A DNA stretch of 64,000 bases from Xanthomonas sacchari (GCF_024266585.1 NZ_CP100647.1:849001-913000), one strand, 5' to 3'. Shown: positions 49,371 to 59,373, counted from the stretch's first letter. The notes: a model not told the origin generated them from the letters alone. Translations and numbers: made by a program.

Positions 49371-50357
49371 TCAACCCGCGGCCATCGCCCGCTTGGCCGC
49401 CGCGACGATCTTGTCGGTGCTCGGCAGGTATTTCATCTCCAGCCGGAACAGCGGGATGTGGGTGTCGTAGCCGGTCACGCGCTGCACCGGTGCGACCAGG
49501 TCGTACATCGATTGCTCGGCCAGGCGCGCGGCGATCTCGGCGCCGAAGCCGGCGCTGCGCGGGGCCTCCTGCACGATCACGCAGCGGCCGGTGCGCGCCA
49601 CCGATTCGGCGATGGTGGCGAAGTCCAGCGGGCGCAGCGTGGCCACGTCGATGACCTCGGCGCTGATGCCGTCGGCGGCGAGCCGGTCGGCGGCCTCCAG
49701 CGCTTCCTTGACCTGCGCGCCCCAGGCGACCAGGGTCACGTCGGTGCCGTCGCGCAGCACGAAGCACACGTCCAGCGGCAGCGCCTCGCCGTCGTCGGCC
49801 ACTACTTCCTTGTACTGCCGGTAGATGCGCTTGGGCTCCATGTAGATCACCGGATCCGGCTCGCGGATCGCCGCCAGCAACAGGCCGTAGGCGCGCTGCG
49901 GCGAGGACGGCAGCACCACGCGCAGGCCCGGCACGTTGGTGAAGATCGCCTCGTTGGCTTCGCTGTGGTGCTCCGGCGCGCGGATGCCGCCGCCCCACGG
50001 CACCCGCAGCACCATCGGGCAGTGCAGGCGGCCGCGGGTGCGGGTGCGCAGGCGCGCGGCGTGGCAGATCAGGTGGTCGACCATCGGGTAGACGAAGCCG
50101 TCGAACTGCGCCTCGGCCACCGGCTTCATGCCCTGCGCGGCGAGGCCGACGCTGAGCCCGGCGATGGTGGTCTCGTCCAGCGGGGTGTCGAGCACGCGCT
50201 GCGCGCCGAAGCGCTGCTGCAGGCCGGCGGTGGCGCGGAACACGCCGCCGTTGACGCCCACGTCTTCGCCCAGCACCAGCACCGAGGGGTCGTGCTGCAG
50301 TTCCCAGGCCAGCGCCTGGGTCACCGCTTCGATCAGGGTAATGGGCGTGCTGGTCAT
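49371..50357 (-). CDS. 2-oxoacid dehydrogenase E1 component, beta subunit
   Basis: The 328-residue protein matches the transketolase-like E1 beta subunit of branched-chain-type complexes: LIEAVTQALAWELQHD, LGEDVGVNGGVFRAT, LDTPLDETTIAGLSVG, APEHHSEANEAIF, and a C-terminal RVTGYDTHIPLFRLE. With E1 alpha it binds thiamine diphosphate and decarboxylates 2-oxoacids. ATG 50357 has GGAG upstream; a longer start (50450) would overlap the E1 alpha stop by 8 bp and adds a low-complexity leader. Confidence 0.9.
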   Translation of the reverse strand: MTSTPITLIEAVTQALAWELQHDPSVLVLGEDVGVNGGVFRATAGLQQRFGAQRVLDTPLDETTIAGLSVGLAAQGMKPVAEAQFDGFVYPMVDHLICHAARLRTRTRGRLHCPMVLRVPWGGGIRAPEHHSEANEAIFTNVPGLRVVLPSSPQRAYGLLLAAIREPDPVIYMEPKRIYRQYKEVVADDGEALPLDVCFVLRDGTDVTLVAWGAQVKEALEAADRLAADGISAEVIDVATLRPLDFATIAESVARTGRCVIVQEAPRSAGFGAEIAARLAEQSMYDLVAPVQRVTGYDTHIPLFRLEMKYLPSTDKIVAAAKRAMAAG

Positions 50358-50442
50358 CGGGCTGTCTCCGCGCGACGTCGCCGCGCTGTGGGCGGTGCCG
50401 GCCGCAGAGGCGGCCGCGTGGTCGGCGAGGCGAGGGCTGAGC

Positions 50443-51531
50443 TCATCCATGGCGCTGCTCCAGGGCGATGGCCTCGGCACGCTGCGCGAGCAGGTCCGGC
50501 GGCGGGTCGGCGTACAGGTAATCGAACATGGCTTCCACCGGCTGCACCGGGGTCTCCAGGTAGGCGTTGAGTTCGATGTCGGCCAGGCGTGCGCATTCCT
50601 GCTTCCACGCCGCTTCCTCGTCCTCGCTCCACAGCCCCTGCGCGCTCAGCCAGGCGCGCAGGCGCAGCAGCGGCTCGCGCTCCCAGGCCTGCTTGACCTC
50701 GGCGTCGTCGCGGTAGCGGCGCGCGTCGTCGGCGGTGGTGTGGTCGGACAGACGGTAGGTCATGAACTCGATCACCGTGCCGCCGTGGCCGGCCAGCGCG
50801 CGCTCGCGCGCCTGGCGCATCGCCTCCAGCACCGCGATCAGGTCGTTGCCGTCCACCTGCAGGCAGTGCAGGCCGCCGGCCAGGCCTTTCTGCGCCAGGG
50901 TCTGCGCGCCGGTCTGGGCGTTGCGCGGCACCGAGATCGCCCAGCCGTTGTTGATCACGCACAGGATCAGCGGCAACTGGTAGGCGCCGGCGGAGTTGAG
51001 CGCGGCGTAGAAGTCGGTCTTGGACGAGCCGCCGTCGCCGCAGGTGGCCACCGCCACCTGGGGTTCGCCGCGCAGCTTGAACGCCAGCGCGGCGCCGGCG
51101 GCGTGCAGGCACTGGGTGGAGATCGGCACGCAGATCGGGAAGTCGCGGGCGGCGTCGGAATCGCGCTGGAAATCGCTGCCGCGCTCGTCGCCGCCCCAGT
51201 ACAGCAGCACCTCGCGCGGGCGCACGCCGCGCATGAACATGGCGCCGTACTCGCGGTAGCTGGGCGCCAGCACGTCGCCGCGGCGCATCGACGCGCCGAT
51301 GCCGATGTGGGTGGCCTCGTGGCCCAGGCAGGACGCATAGGTGCCCAGCTTGCCGGTGCGCTGCAGCGCCACCGCCTTGCTGTCGAAGGTGCGCACGTAC
51401 AGCATCTGCTTGAACAGCGCCAGCAGCGTCTGTGGGTTGGCCGAATCGGCCGGAAGCGCGTCGCGGACCGGCTGGCCGCCCGCGTCGAGGTACTGCAGGA
51501 ACTCAATTTCAAACTGGGCGGCGATGCTCAT
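50443..51531 (-). CDS. 2-oxoacid dehydrogenase E1 component, alpha subunit
   Basis: The 362-residue protein has the thiamine-diphosphate motif GDGGSSKTDFYAALN...CVINN and the region YRLSDHTTADDARRYR typical of branched-chain 2-oxoacid E1 alpha. It decarboxylates the 2-oxoacids of Val, Leu and Ile and hands the acyl group to E2. ATG 51531 (MSIAAQFEIEF) is favoured; a TTG ten codons upstream is also in frame. It is the first gene of a four-gene operon. In Xanthomonas such acyl-CoAs can prime branched fatty acids, including DSF-type signals; the link here is inference. Confidence 0.9.
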   Translation of the reverse strand: MSIAAQFEIEFLQYLDAGGQPVRDALPADSANPQTLLALFKQMLYVRTFDSKAVALQRTGKLGTYASCLGHEATHIGIGASMRRGDVLAPSYREYGAMFMRGVRPREVLLYWGGDERGSDFQRDSDAARDFPICVPISTQCLHAAGAALAFKLRGEPQVAVATCGDGGSSKTDFYAALNSAGAYQLPLILCVINNGWAISVPRNAQTGAQTLAQKGLAGGLHCLQVDGNDLIAVLEAMRQARERALAGHGGTVIEFMTYRLSDHTTADDARRYRDDAEVKQAWEREPLLRLRAWLSAQGLWSEDEEAAWKQECARLADIELNAYLETPVQPVEAMFDYLYADPPPDLLAQRAEAIALEQRHG

Positions 51532-51879
51532 GGCGACGGCACTCTCGACAACAAGTTTCAAATGATATGAGTCGGCATGTTAAGGAAGCCGTGTACAAAA
51601 GCCGTCCTGCACCGCAGCACGTGCCGATGCCGTACCGCACAAGAAAAGCCTGGTCGCCCGGCGTTGCGGATTGATGGCGTTGGGTGCCAGCGATGTTGCA
51701 CCGCGATGCCGGCCGTTCATGTGCGCGTGGGTGTCCACCGGTGACGGCGGCCGATGCCGGCGGTGCGGTGCGCGTGTCGGAGGGCGGGAGCCTCGGACAA
51801 GGACGGAGGGCGCGCACGTGCAGGGGCGGCGCGAGGGCGTTTCCTGCGACGCCACCATCAAGCCGCATGGACGCTGTCC

Positions 51880-52031
51880 GTAGGAGCGGCTTCCGCCGCG
51901 ACAGGGCATTCCCGGTAACGCCCGTCGCGGCTGAAGCCCCTCCCGCAGGACACCTCCCGGAGTAGCAGCGGTGCCCTGTGGCTGCGGCGAGCTTTCCAGG
52001 CTGGGCCGGTCGCGGCTGAAGCCGCTCTTAC
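51880..52031. repeat. Family A repeats in the gap after the E1 alpha start
   Basis: An inverted pair lies at 51880-51948, and a further half-element (GTCGCGGCTGAAGCCGCTC) near 52010-52031. They occupy the 569-bp region 51532-52100, where no gene is convincing. Its first 60 bases are relatively AT-rich and probably hold the promoter of the dehydrogenase operon. Confidence 0.75.
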
Positions 52032-52100
52032 GCGAGGGCGACGGGGCGGCTGAGCCTCGGCAAGGACCAGCGATCAGTGCTGGGCTGGCATGCCCCAAGC

Positions 52101-52131
52101 AAAAAGGGCGTGGCCTCGCGGCCACGCCCTT
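52101..52131 (-). terminator. Rho-independent terminator of the nuclease gene
   Basis: Read on the reverse strand, a perfect AAGGGCGTGGC stem with a short GCGAG loop is followed by a run of five T residues. It lies 22 bp after the nuclease stop and is the clearest terminator in the window. Confidence 0.85.
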
Positions 52132-52153
52132 CCGGTTGCGCCGGTCGCCGCGA

Positions 52154-55100
52154 TCAGCGGCCGAACAGGCGCAGCCCCTCCACACGCGTGCTCAAGCGCG
52201 CGCTGTTGTCGCTGGGGTCGGCATCGGCCGAGGTGGATGCGGCGCTGGCGCCGATCACGATCTGGCGGTCGGCCGGCAGCGGCCGCGTCGCCAGGCGCAG
52301 GCCGAATGCGGCGCTGGCGCCCGGCGCCAGGTCGGTGCCGCTGCGGCACTGGAAGCGCGCGCTGCGCAGGCCGTGGCTCTGCCGCACGCACTGCCAGCCA
52401 CGCGGCGGCACCAGCGCGGTCAGCGCCGACAGGGTGCTGCCGTCGATCTCCAGGCTGGCGCCCTGCACCGGCGCATTGCCGTGGTTGCGCACGTCGATGC
52501 GGTAGTCGGCGAAGAAGGCCAGGAACGGCAGGGTGGCCGGGCCGTCGATCGACACTGCCAGGTCGCCGGCCGGACGCGCCTGCACCGCCACCGTGGCGCT
52601 GCCGCCGTTGTCGCCGGGGTTGGTTTCCTCGGTCTGCGAGGCCACCGACGCGGCCAGGGTCAGGCTGTGCCCGACCAGGGCGGCGCCGGCCGGCACCGCC
52701 AGTTCGAAGCGCGGCGTGGCGCCGGCGGCGAACTGCGCCGTGCTGCAGGTGACCACGGTCTGTGCGGCGACGTCCGGCGCGGCGCACTCCCAGCCGGGGG
52801 CGGCGGTCACGCTCGGGGCCACCGCCGCGTCCAGGGCGAAGGCGACCGCGGCCGCGCGCGCCGCATCCGGACCGGCATTGGCCAGTTCCACGCTGTAGCG
52901 GATGGTGTCGCCGGCATAGACCGCGGCGTTGGCGGCGCTCACGCGCAGGCTCAGGTCGGCGCGCTCCAGCGGCTTGAGCTTGATCAGCACCACCGCCGGG
53001 TCGTGATCGGACAGCCGCGCCGGCGAGTTGGCGTCGTTGCGGGCCACGGCCGGGAAGTCGGCGTTGAGCCGCGCATGCGCTTCGCTGAGCCCGGCGATCT
53101 GCGCCGAGCGCATCAGCGCGCGGTTGGCCAGGATGTGATCCAGCGACTGTATGTTGCCGTCGTAGGCGTAGGAGTAGCTCTGGTCCGGCGTCGACAGCAG
53201 GGTCAGGTTGTATAGCGCCGGATCGACCAGGGTGGCGCCGTCGCCGGCGACCACGGTCTGCGCGTCGGGCGCCGGCAGGCCGGTGATGGTGCCCATCGCA
53301 TCGACGTAGCCGTCGTTGAACTCGAAGGCGTTGAAGTCGCCCATCACCAGCAGCTGCTCGGTGGGATCGGCGACCTGACGGGCTTGCAGCAGGTTGGCCA
53401 GGAACTCGGCCTGCGCCTGGCGCTTGGCGCGGATGCGCTGGCCGCTGGCGTCGTCGGTCTCGGCGCCGTTGAGCGAACGCTGGTGCACCTCGACCACGGT
53501 CAGCGGCAGCGCGCGGCCGTCGGCGAAATGCACCACCGCCTTCAGCAACAGCGGCGGGCGGTCGTTGAGCAGGCTGACGGTGCCGCTGGGCTCGGTCCAG
53601 GTGGCGGCCTTGCCTTCCTGGCTCACCGAGACCACCTCGACGCGGGCGATGCCGGCGCCGACCTGCGCGGTCTTGACCAGGAAGCCGACATCGATGCCGC
53701 CGACGTCGTTGCCTTCCTGCAGGTAGGCCACGTACTGCGGATCGGGCTGGCCGGCGGCCACCGCGTCGCGGTTGACGCGGTCGGCCAGGGTCTGCAGCAC
53801 GCTCAGGTTCTCGATCTCCACCGTGCCGAGGATGTCGGGGGTATTGAGGTAGTTGCGGATCGCCAGCGAGGCCTTGTTGAGGCGCGCCTGGTAGGCGGCC
53901 GCGGTCAGCACCGGTTCGCCGATCGCCGGATCGTTCTGGTCGTCGAAGAAGCGCTCCATGTTGTAGGTGGCGATGTTGACGTCGTCGGCCTGCGGCGCCG
54001 GGGCCGGCTTGGGCTGGTCGGCGCCGTCGCACTGCACGGTGGGCGCGGTTTCCGGGTAGATCGTGTAGCGGCGGAAGCTGTAGTCCAGCGGGCCGCTGAC
54101 GCCGAGCACGGTGCAGCCGGCGGCCACGTCGATGCGCTCGCCGCCGAGGCCGGCGCTGCCGACCGCGATCACCTGCGGGCTGGTGTTCCAGCGCGGCACA
54201 TCGCTCGGCGAGCCGGCCGGCAGCGCGTCGGGCTGCTGCACGCCGGCGGTGCGCCAGGCGCGCGGCAGGCCGGTGACCACCGCATGGAACACGCCGTTGC
54301 TGGTCGCGCTGGCATTGGTCTCGTTGACGTTGCCCAGGGTCGGTGTGTTGACGGTCAGGCTGGGCACGGTGACGCGCATGCCTTCCAGGCGCTCGAGCTG
54401 GTCGTAGGCGCCGTTCGGGTCGGGGAAGCGGGTGGTCAGCTCGACCGCCGCCGGCAGCGCATTGCCGGTGGACTGCAGCAGTACCGTCGGCGAGGTCAGT
54501 TCGGTCAGCGGCGGCTGGCTGGGGTCGGTGCTGGGCACGTATTCGACCACCGTGGCCTGCACCCGCACCGCATTGCCCACCGCGGCCTCGGCCGGCGGCG
54601 CGCTGCCGGTGTAGACGTAGATGCCCTCGGAGGTGAGCGGGTCGGCATCGGCCTGGGCGTCGGGCGTCTGCAGGAAGAAGCCGGCGCTGCGCCGCGCGGT
54701 GACGATGCCGCTGGTGGCGACCACCTGGCCGACCAGCGGCGAGCGCGCGCCGCTGCCCTGGATGCTGTGGATCGGCACCAGGTTGAAGTCGTCGTTGAGG
54801 ATCACGCCGCTGGCGGTCAGCGTGGACGGCAACGCGCCGCTGACCCCGCTGATGTCCAGGTAGAAGGTCTCGTCGGGTTCGTTGCTGGTGTCGCCGTTGA
54901 CCAGCACGCGCACCTCGGCGCTGCTTTCGCCGGCCGGGATGGTCACCTGGGTCGCGGCCAGCGCCTGGTAGTCGCTGCCGGCGCTGGCGGTGCCGTCGCG
55001 GGTGGCGACGGTGAAGCTGACGCCGGCGCTGCCGGCCGGCTGGCTCAGCGTCACCGTGAACACGAACGCGCTGCTGCCGCTGTCGCCCTCGGCGCGGCTG

Positions 55101-55735
55101 ACGTTGGCCACGCTGGCCACCGGCAGGTTGCCGCCGCCGCACAGGCTGACCGGCGCGGCGCTGTTGCGCGGGGTCGGCGCGCCGGTGGCGAAGTCGGCGT
55201 TGTTGTTGTCGCTGTCGGTGCAGCCGCCGTTGCCGCGCAGCACCGCCAGGGTGTTGCTGGGCGCGGCGGTCGGGGCGCTGCCTTCGGCGCAGCTGGCGCT
55301 GCTGCCGTAGCCGACGAAGTCGGCGTTGCCGGCCGGGCAGGCGCCGCTCAGCGCGGCGCTGGCCTTGCTCAGCGCGATCTTGCCGGCGCTGCCGCTCATG
55401 GCGATGGTGCCGGTGGCGTCGGGCGTGGGCAGCGCCGTGCTGCCGCCGTTGCCGTCGGCCTGCTTGACCAGGTAGTAGCCGCCCGGCGCGATGCTGCCGC
55501 TCAGCGGGGTGACCTGCCAGCTGCTGCCGGCGGCCGAGGCGTACTGCACCGACCAGCCGGCCAGGCTCACCGCCTCGCTGCCGTTGTTGTGCAATTCGAC
55601 GAAATCGCTCTTGTAGGTGGCGCCGCTGTTGCCGCCACCGCCATAGACCTGGCTGATGACCACCTGGGCCTGGGCGTACCCGGCACCGCCCAGCGCGCAC
55701 GACAACACTGCAGCTCGAAGCAGCATGGTTCGCAT
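52154..55735 (-). CDS. Large secreted nuclease, ExeM/NucH-like multidomain protein
   Basis: The 1193-residue product has a signal peptide (to about Ala23), a lamin-tail domain (VVISQVYGGGGNSG...DFVELHNNG, residues 25-140), a Calx-beta-like domain (about 205-310) and an OB-type region. An endonuclease/exonuclease/phosphatase domain follows (NIATYNMERFFDD, VMGDFNAFEFND, LSDHDPAVV; about 590-930), then C-terminal beta-sandwich repeats of the DUF11 type (about 935-1190). ExeM/NucH relatives are extracellular DNases. It lacks an obvious sorting anchor at the end. GGGGAG precedes ATG 55735. Confidence 0.88.
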   Translation of the reverse strand: MRTMLLRAAVLSCALGGAGYAQAQVVISQVYGGGGNSGATYKSDFVELHNNGSEAVSLAGWSVQYASAAGSSWQVTPLSGSIAPGGYYLVKQADGNGGSTALPTPDATGTIAMSGSAGKIALSKASAALSGACPAGNADFVGYGSSASCAEGSAPTAAPSNTLAVLRGNGGCTDSDNNNADFATGAPTPRNSAAPVSLCGGGNLPVASVANVSRAEGDSGSSAFVFTVTLSQPAGSAGVSFTVATRDGTASAGSDYQALAATQVTIPAGESSAEVRVLVNGDTSNEPDETFYLDISGVSGALPSTLTASGVILNDDFNLVPIHSIQGSGARSPLVGQVVATSGIVTARRSAGFFLQTPDAQADADPLTSEGIYVYTGSAPPAEAAVGNAVRVQATVVEYVPSTDPSQPPLTELTSPTVLLQSTGNALPAAVELTTRFPDPNGAYDQLERLEGMRVTVPSLTVNTPTLGNVNETNASATSNGVFHAVVTGLPRAWRTAGVQQPDALPAGSPSDVPRWNTSPQVIAVGSAGLGGERIDVAAGCTVLGVSGPLDYSFRRYTIYPETAPTVQCDGADQPKPAPAPQADDVNIATYNMERFFDDQNDPAIGEPVLTAAAYQARLNKASLAIRNYLNTPDILGTVEIENLSVLQTLADRVNRDAVAAGQPDPQYVAYLQEGNDVGGIDVGFLVKTAQVGAGIARVEVVSVSQEGKAATWTEPSGTVSLLNDRPPLLLKAVVHFADGRALPLTVVEVHQRSLNGAETDDASGQRIRAKRQAQAEFLANLLQARQVADPTEQLLVMGDFNAFEFNDGYVDAMGTITGLPAPDAQTVVAGDGATLVDPALYNLTLLSTPDQSYSYAYDGNIQSLDHILANRALMRSAQIAGLSEAHARLNADFPAVARNDANSPARLSDHDPAVVLIKLKPLERADLSLRVSAANAAVYAGDTIRYSVELANAGPDAARAAAVAFALDAAVAPSVTAAPGWECAAPDVAAQTVVTCSTAQFAAGATPRFELAVPAGAALVGHSLTLAASVASQTEETNPGDNGGSATVAVQARPAGDLAVSIDGPATLPFLAFFADYRIDVRNHGNAPVQGASLEIDGSTLSALTALVPPRGWQCVRQSHGLRSARFQCRSGTDLAPGASAAFGLRLATRPLPADRQIVIGASAASTSADADPSDNSARLSTRVEGLRLFGR

Positions 55736-55899
55736 GAACAAGATCTCCCCAATCCTTGAAGACGTGGACTAACGCAGATGAACCGACGGCGCCCCCCGGC
55801 GCCGCCGACGATTGTGCCGGAGTTTGTCAGCGCGTGCTGACCAATGTGTGACATCCATCGCTGCGGTACCCTTGCCAGCCCGGAACGCCCCTGCCGCCC

Positions 55900-56814
55900 A
55901 TGCCCGTCGAACAGAACCAGCGCCCGCTCGAAGCCGGCATCCATACCGACCTGGAAGGCCGCCTGACCTACGGCGGCTACCTGCGCCTGGACCGGCTGCT
56001 GTCGGCGCAGCAGCCGCTGTCGAACCCGCCGCACCACGACGAACTGCTGTTCATCGTCCAGCACCAGACCTCCGAGCTGTGGCTGAAGCTGCTGGCGCAC
56101 GAACTGGGCGCGGCGATCGCGCACCTGCAGCGCGACGCGGTGTGGCAGTGCCGCAAGGTGCTGGCGCGCAGCAAGCAGGTGCTGCGCCTGCTGACCGAGC
56201 AGTGGTCGGTGCTGGAGACCCTGACCCCGTCCGAGTACATGGGCTTTCGCGACGTGCTCGGCCCGTCCTCCGGCTTCCAGTCGCTGCAGTACCGCACCAT
56301 CGAGTTCATGCTCGGCAACAAGAACGCGCAGATGCTGCCGGTGTTCGACCACGACCCGCAGGGCCAGGCGGCGCTGCAGGCGGTGCTGGAGGCGCCCAGC
56401 CTGTACGAGGAGTTCCTGCGCTACCTGGCCCGCTTCGGCCATGCGGTGCCGGCGCCGTACCACGCCCGCGACTGGCGCCAGCCGCACGTCAGCGACCCGC
56501 TGCTGCGCCCGGTGTTCGAGCGCATCTACGAGAACACCGACCGCTACTGGCGCGAGTACGCGCTGTGCGAGGACCTGGTGGACCTGGAGACCCAGTTCCA
56601 GCTGTGGCGCTTCCGCCACATGCGCACGGTGATGCGGGTGATCGGCTTCAAGCGCGGCACCGGCGGCTCCAGCGGCGTCGGCTTCCTGCAGCAGGCGCTG
56701 GCACTGACCTTCTTTCCGGAATTGTTCGAGGTGCGGACGTCGGTGGGGCTGGAAAGCCGCGGCCTGGAGGCCGGCGAGGTGACTGCGGCCGGGCAGGGCT
56801 CGTCTTCGCAGTAG
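55900..56814 (+). CDS. kynA: Tryptophan 2,3-dioxygenase
   Basis: The 304-residue protein uses heme and O2 to convert L-tryptophan to N-formylkynurenine. Key residues match the X. campestris enzyme: His55 (substrate base) in VQHQTSELW, Arg117 in MGFRDVLG and the proximal heme ligand His240 in [15 protein letters not shown]. The first step of tryptophan breakdown stands alone here; kynurenine-pathway partners are outside the window. It is divergent from the nuclease gene, with a 164-bp shared upstream region. Confidence 0.96.
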   Translation: MPVEQNQRPLEAGIHTDLEGRLTYGGYLRLDRLLSAQQPLSNPPHHDELLFIVQHQTSELWLKLLAHELGAAIAHLQRDAVWQCRKVLARSKQVLRLLTEQWSVLETLTPSEYMGFRDVLGPSSGFQSLQYRTIEFMLGNKNAQMLPVFDHDPQGQAALQAVLEAPSLYEEFLRYLARFGHAVPAPYHARDWRQPHVSDPLLRPVFERIYENTDRYWREYALCEDLVDLETQFQLWRFRHMRTVMRVIGFKRGTGGSSGVGFLQQALALTFFPELFEVRTSVGLESRGLEAGEVTAAGQGSSSQ

Positions 56815-57108
56815 CGTGCCAAGCACGCACCGAGAGGCGCATGGGCGCACGCGGCGCCGTGCGGGGACGGACCAAACCGGCACCGATCCAGGTGTCGCCC
56901 GGCCATGTTCGCGTGCAGCAAGACGCGCGTGCGCGGCCGTCGCGGCGCCGCGCCAAGACCGCGGTTTTGCGGGGGGCAGGCCCGGAAATCGCGGCGCGCG
57001 GGCCGTCCGGCATTTGACGCCACGCCGTCGCTCGGTGATCCTCGCGCGTTGCCCGGCCTGGCCGGACGCACCGCCCCAGCCCATCCTGAATACGCAAGGG
57101 AACACCGC

Positions 57109-58632
57109 ATGAGCGTTGACGTCGTCGCGTCGAACCACCCCGCCTCACCGCAGCCGCCGTCAGCGCAACCGCCCGAATTCAAGACCCTGCTGGGTCATCC
57201 GCGTCCCCTGTGGATGCTGTTCATGACCGAGTTCTGGGAGCGCTTCGCGTTCTACGGCATCCGCTGGGCGCTGACGTTGTACATCGTGTCGGAGTTTTAT
57301 CATGGCTCCGGCGCTGGCGAAGCGCCTGCCAACAAGCTCTATGGCGCCTATCTGGCGCTCGTCTACGCCTCGGCGCTGTTCGGCGGCTTCGTTGCCGATC
57401 GGTTGATCGGCTATCAGCGCTCGCTGCTGATCGGGGCGATCGTGATGTCGGTCGGTCTGTTCCTGATCGCCGTGCCGAGCGAGGAAGTGTTCAAGATCGG
57501 ATTGGCTACGATCATCGCCGGCAATGGCCTGTTCAAACCGAACGTGTCCACCATGGTCGGCAAGCTGTATCCGCTCTCCGACCCGCGGCGCGATTCGGGC
57601 TTCACCATCTTCTACATGGGTATCAACGCCGGCGGTTTCCTGGCGCCCATCCTGACGGGGTTCCTGGCGGACAAGTTGTTCGGTAGCGAGGCGATGCCGG
57701 CCTACAAGTACGTCTTCATCGCCTCCGGCATCGGCATGCTGATCAGCCTGGTGTGGTTTTGGGTGGGGCGGCGCCAGCTCGGCCCTGTCGGCAGGCCGCC
57801 GGTGGGCGGCGAAGGCATCGGACGCACCATCGGGGTGCTGGTTGCCACGCTGTTGGTGATCCCGCTGGCTTACGGCCTGCTACTGATCGATGCCGGCATC
57901 CTCGGCTGGATTCTGACCACCTTGTTCGTGGCGCTGTGCGCCATGATCCTGATCGAAGGTATCCGCGAGGGCCGGGTGCCGCGCGACCGCTCGATCGCGA
58001 TGCTGATCGTCTTCGTGTTCAACGTCATGTTCTTCATGTTCTTCGAGCAGGCGGGCAGTTCGTTCAACTTCCTGGCGCAGAACATCGTCGAGCGCGACCT
58101 GGGCGGCTGGATGTTCCCGGTCGGCTGGTTCCAGTCCGTCAACACGCTGGCGATCCTGGTACTGGGGCCGGTATTCGTGTGGTTGTGGGTGGCGCTGAAG
58201 TCGGCCAATCCCTCGATCCCGCGCAAGTTCGGCCTGGGCCTGATTTTCAACGGTCTGGCGTTCGCATTGCTGATGTACGCCCTGTCTTCGTTGGTCGACG
58301 GAAGCGGCAAGATTCCCTTCTGGACCTTGTTCATGGTCTACGTGATCCAGACCGTCGGTGAGTTGTGCCTGTCGCCGATCGGTCTGTCGATGACGACCAA
58401 GCTGGCGCCGACCAAGGTGGTGGGTTTCGCCATGGGCGGGTGGTTCCTGTCTACTGCCATTGGCAACAACCTGTCCGGCATCTTCGCCGCGGGCGTCAGC
58501 GGCAAGAGCGGCATGACCGTAGACTCGGCGCTGAAGGGCTACACGTTCGGCTTCTGGGCTTTGCTCGGCTCGGGTGTGCTGCTGTTCCTGATCGCGCCGC
58601 TGATCAATCGATTGATGCATGGCGTCAAGTGA
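57109..58632 (+). CDS. POT/PTR-family peptide:proton symporter
   Basis: The 507-residue inner-membrane protein starts with a polar tail, then FWERFAFYGIRWAL (the family's ExxERFxYYG-like motif), a PTR2 signature region FYMGINAGGFLAPILTGF, and FFEQAGSSFNF, in about 14 membrane spans. It imports di- and tripeptides with protons. AAGGGA precedes ATG 57109. The 294-bp gap before it shows no gene. The next gene, a thioredoxin-like lipoprotein, follows by 15 bp and is probably in the same operon. Codon use looks less GC-biased than in neighbours. Confidence 0.92.
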   Translation: MSVDVVASNHPASPQPPSAQPPEFKTLLGHPRPLWMLFMTEFWERFAFYGIRWALTLYIVSEFYHGSGAGEAPANKLYGAYLALVYASALFGGFVADRLIGYQRSLLIGAIVMSVGLFLIAVPSEEVFKIGLATIIAGNGLFKPNVSTMVGKLYPLSDPRRDSGFTIFYMGINAGGFLAPILTGFLADKLFGSEAMPAYKYVFIASGIGMLISLVWFWVGRRQLGPVGRPPVGGEGIGRTIGVLVATLLVIPLAYGLLLIDAGILGWILTTLFVALCAMILIEGIREGRVPRDRSIAMLIVFVFNVMFFMFFEQAGSSFNFLAQNIVERDLGGWMFPVGWFQSVNTLAILVLGPVFVWLWVALKSANPSIPRKFGLGLIFNGLAFALLMYALSSLVDGSGKIPFWTLFMVYVIQTVGELCLSPIGLSMTTKLAPTKVVGFAMGGWFLSTAIGNNLSGIFAAGVSGKSGMTVDSALKGYTFGFWALLGSGVLLFLIAPLINRLMHGVK

Positions 58633-58647
58633 CATGAGGACCAAGCA

Positions 58648-59247
58648 ATGACGATGAACAAGACGATCTGCGCTGCCCTGGCGGCGATCCTGGCCCTGGC
58701 TGGCTGCAGCCAGACGCCGCCGCCCGACGATCAGGCGCCGGCCAAGCCGCTGGACACCTCGGTGCAGAAGCCGCCGGTGGCCGACCCCAACCAGCCGGTG
58801 GCCTCGGGCAATACCCCGGCCGCCGCCGACATCGCCGCGGCCAAGGCGCTGGGTGCGCAGTTCGATCCGCAGCGCAACCCGGCCGACGACCTGGAGACCG
58901 CCATGGTCGAGGCCAAGCGCGGCGGCAAGCGCATCCTGCTCGACGTCGGCAACGAGGCCTGCGACTGGTGCCATACCCTGGACACCTTCATCGAGGGCGA
59001 TGCGGAACTGCGCAGCTTCCGCGATGCCAACTTCGTGTGGGTCAAGGTCAACGTCAGCGACGCCAACAAGAACGAGGCGTTCATGGCGCGGTACCCGAAG
59101 ATCGTCGACTTCCCGCACCTGCTGGTGCTCGACGCCGACGGCAAGCTGCTGCACTCGCAGGTGGTCGGCGACCTGCAGAAGGGCAAGGACTACGATCGCA
59201 GGAAGTTCTCGGACTTCCTTAAGGAATGGGCGCCGCCCAAGGCCTGA
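58648..59247 (+). CDS. Thioredoxin-like lipoprotein
   Basis: The 199-residue protein has a lipoprotein signal with lipobox ALAGC (Cys20 from the first ATG; a second ATG lies two codons in), a Pro-rich linker and a thioredoxin fold with active site CDWCHTLD and a cis-Pro loop IVDFPHLLVLDADGK. The CxxC with Asp-Trp resembles DsbD-gamma or thioredoxin_7-type domains. It should act in the periplasm on disulfides. Fifteen bases separate it from the peptide transporter gene. Confidence 0.82.
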   Translation: MTMNKTICAALAAILALAGCSQTPPPDDQAPAKPLDTSVQKPPVADPNQPVASGNTPAAADIAAAKALGAQFDPQRNPADDLETAMVEAKRGGKRILLDVGNEACDWCHTLDTFIEGDAELRSFRDANFVWVKVNVSDANKNEAFMARYPKIVDFPHLLVLDADGKLLHSQVVGDLQKGKDYDRRKFSDFLKEWAPPKA

Positions 59248-59269
59248 GCGGTCGCGAAGCGCAATTCTC

Positions 59270-59337
59270 GTAGGAGCGGCTTCAGCCGCGACCGGGCATT
59301 ACCCGTAATGCCCGGTCGCGGCTGAAGCCGCTCCTAC
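59270..59337. repeat. Family A perfect 68-bp palindrome
   Basis: GTAGGAGCGGCTTCAGCC runs through a short centre (GGGCATTACCCGTAATGCCC) into its exact reverse complement ending CTCCTAC. It is the cleanest copy in the window and sits between convergent genes, where it could also end transcription. Confidence 0.9.
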
Positions 59338-59373
59338 GACGTTCAAGACCCGCAGTGCGCGGGCACTGGCGCC

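Noticed and set aside
47604-51531. Pyruvate dehydrogenase complex
   Set aside because: E1 is split into alpha and beta subunits with branched-chain-type motifs, unlike the single-chain E1 usual for gamma-proteobacterial pyruvate dehydrogenase.
52074-55700. Second very long reverse frame overlapping the nuclease gene
   Set aside because: Arg/Gln-rich out-of-frame translation of the nuclease; the other frame has the signal peptide and catalytic motifs.
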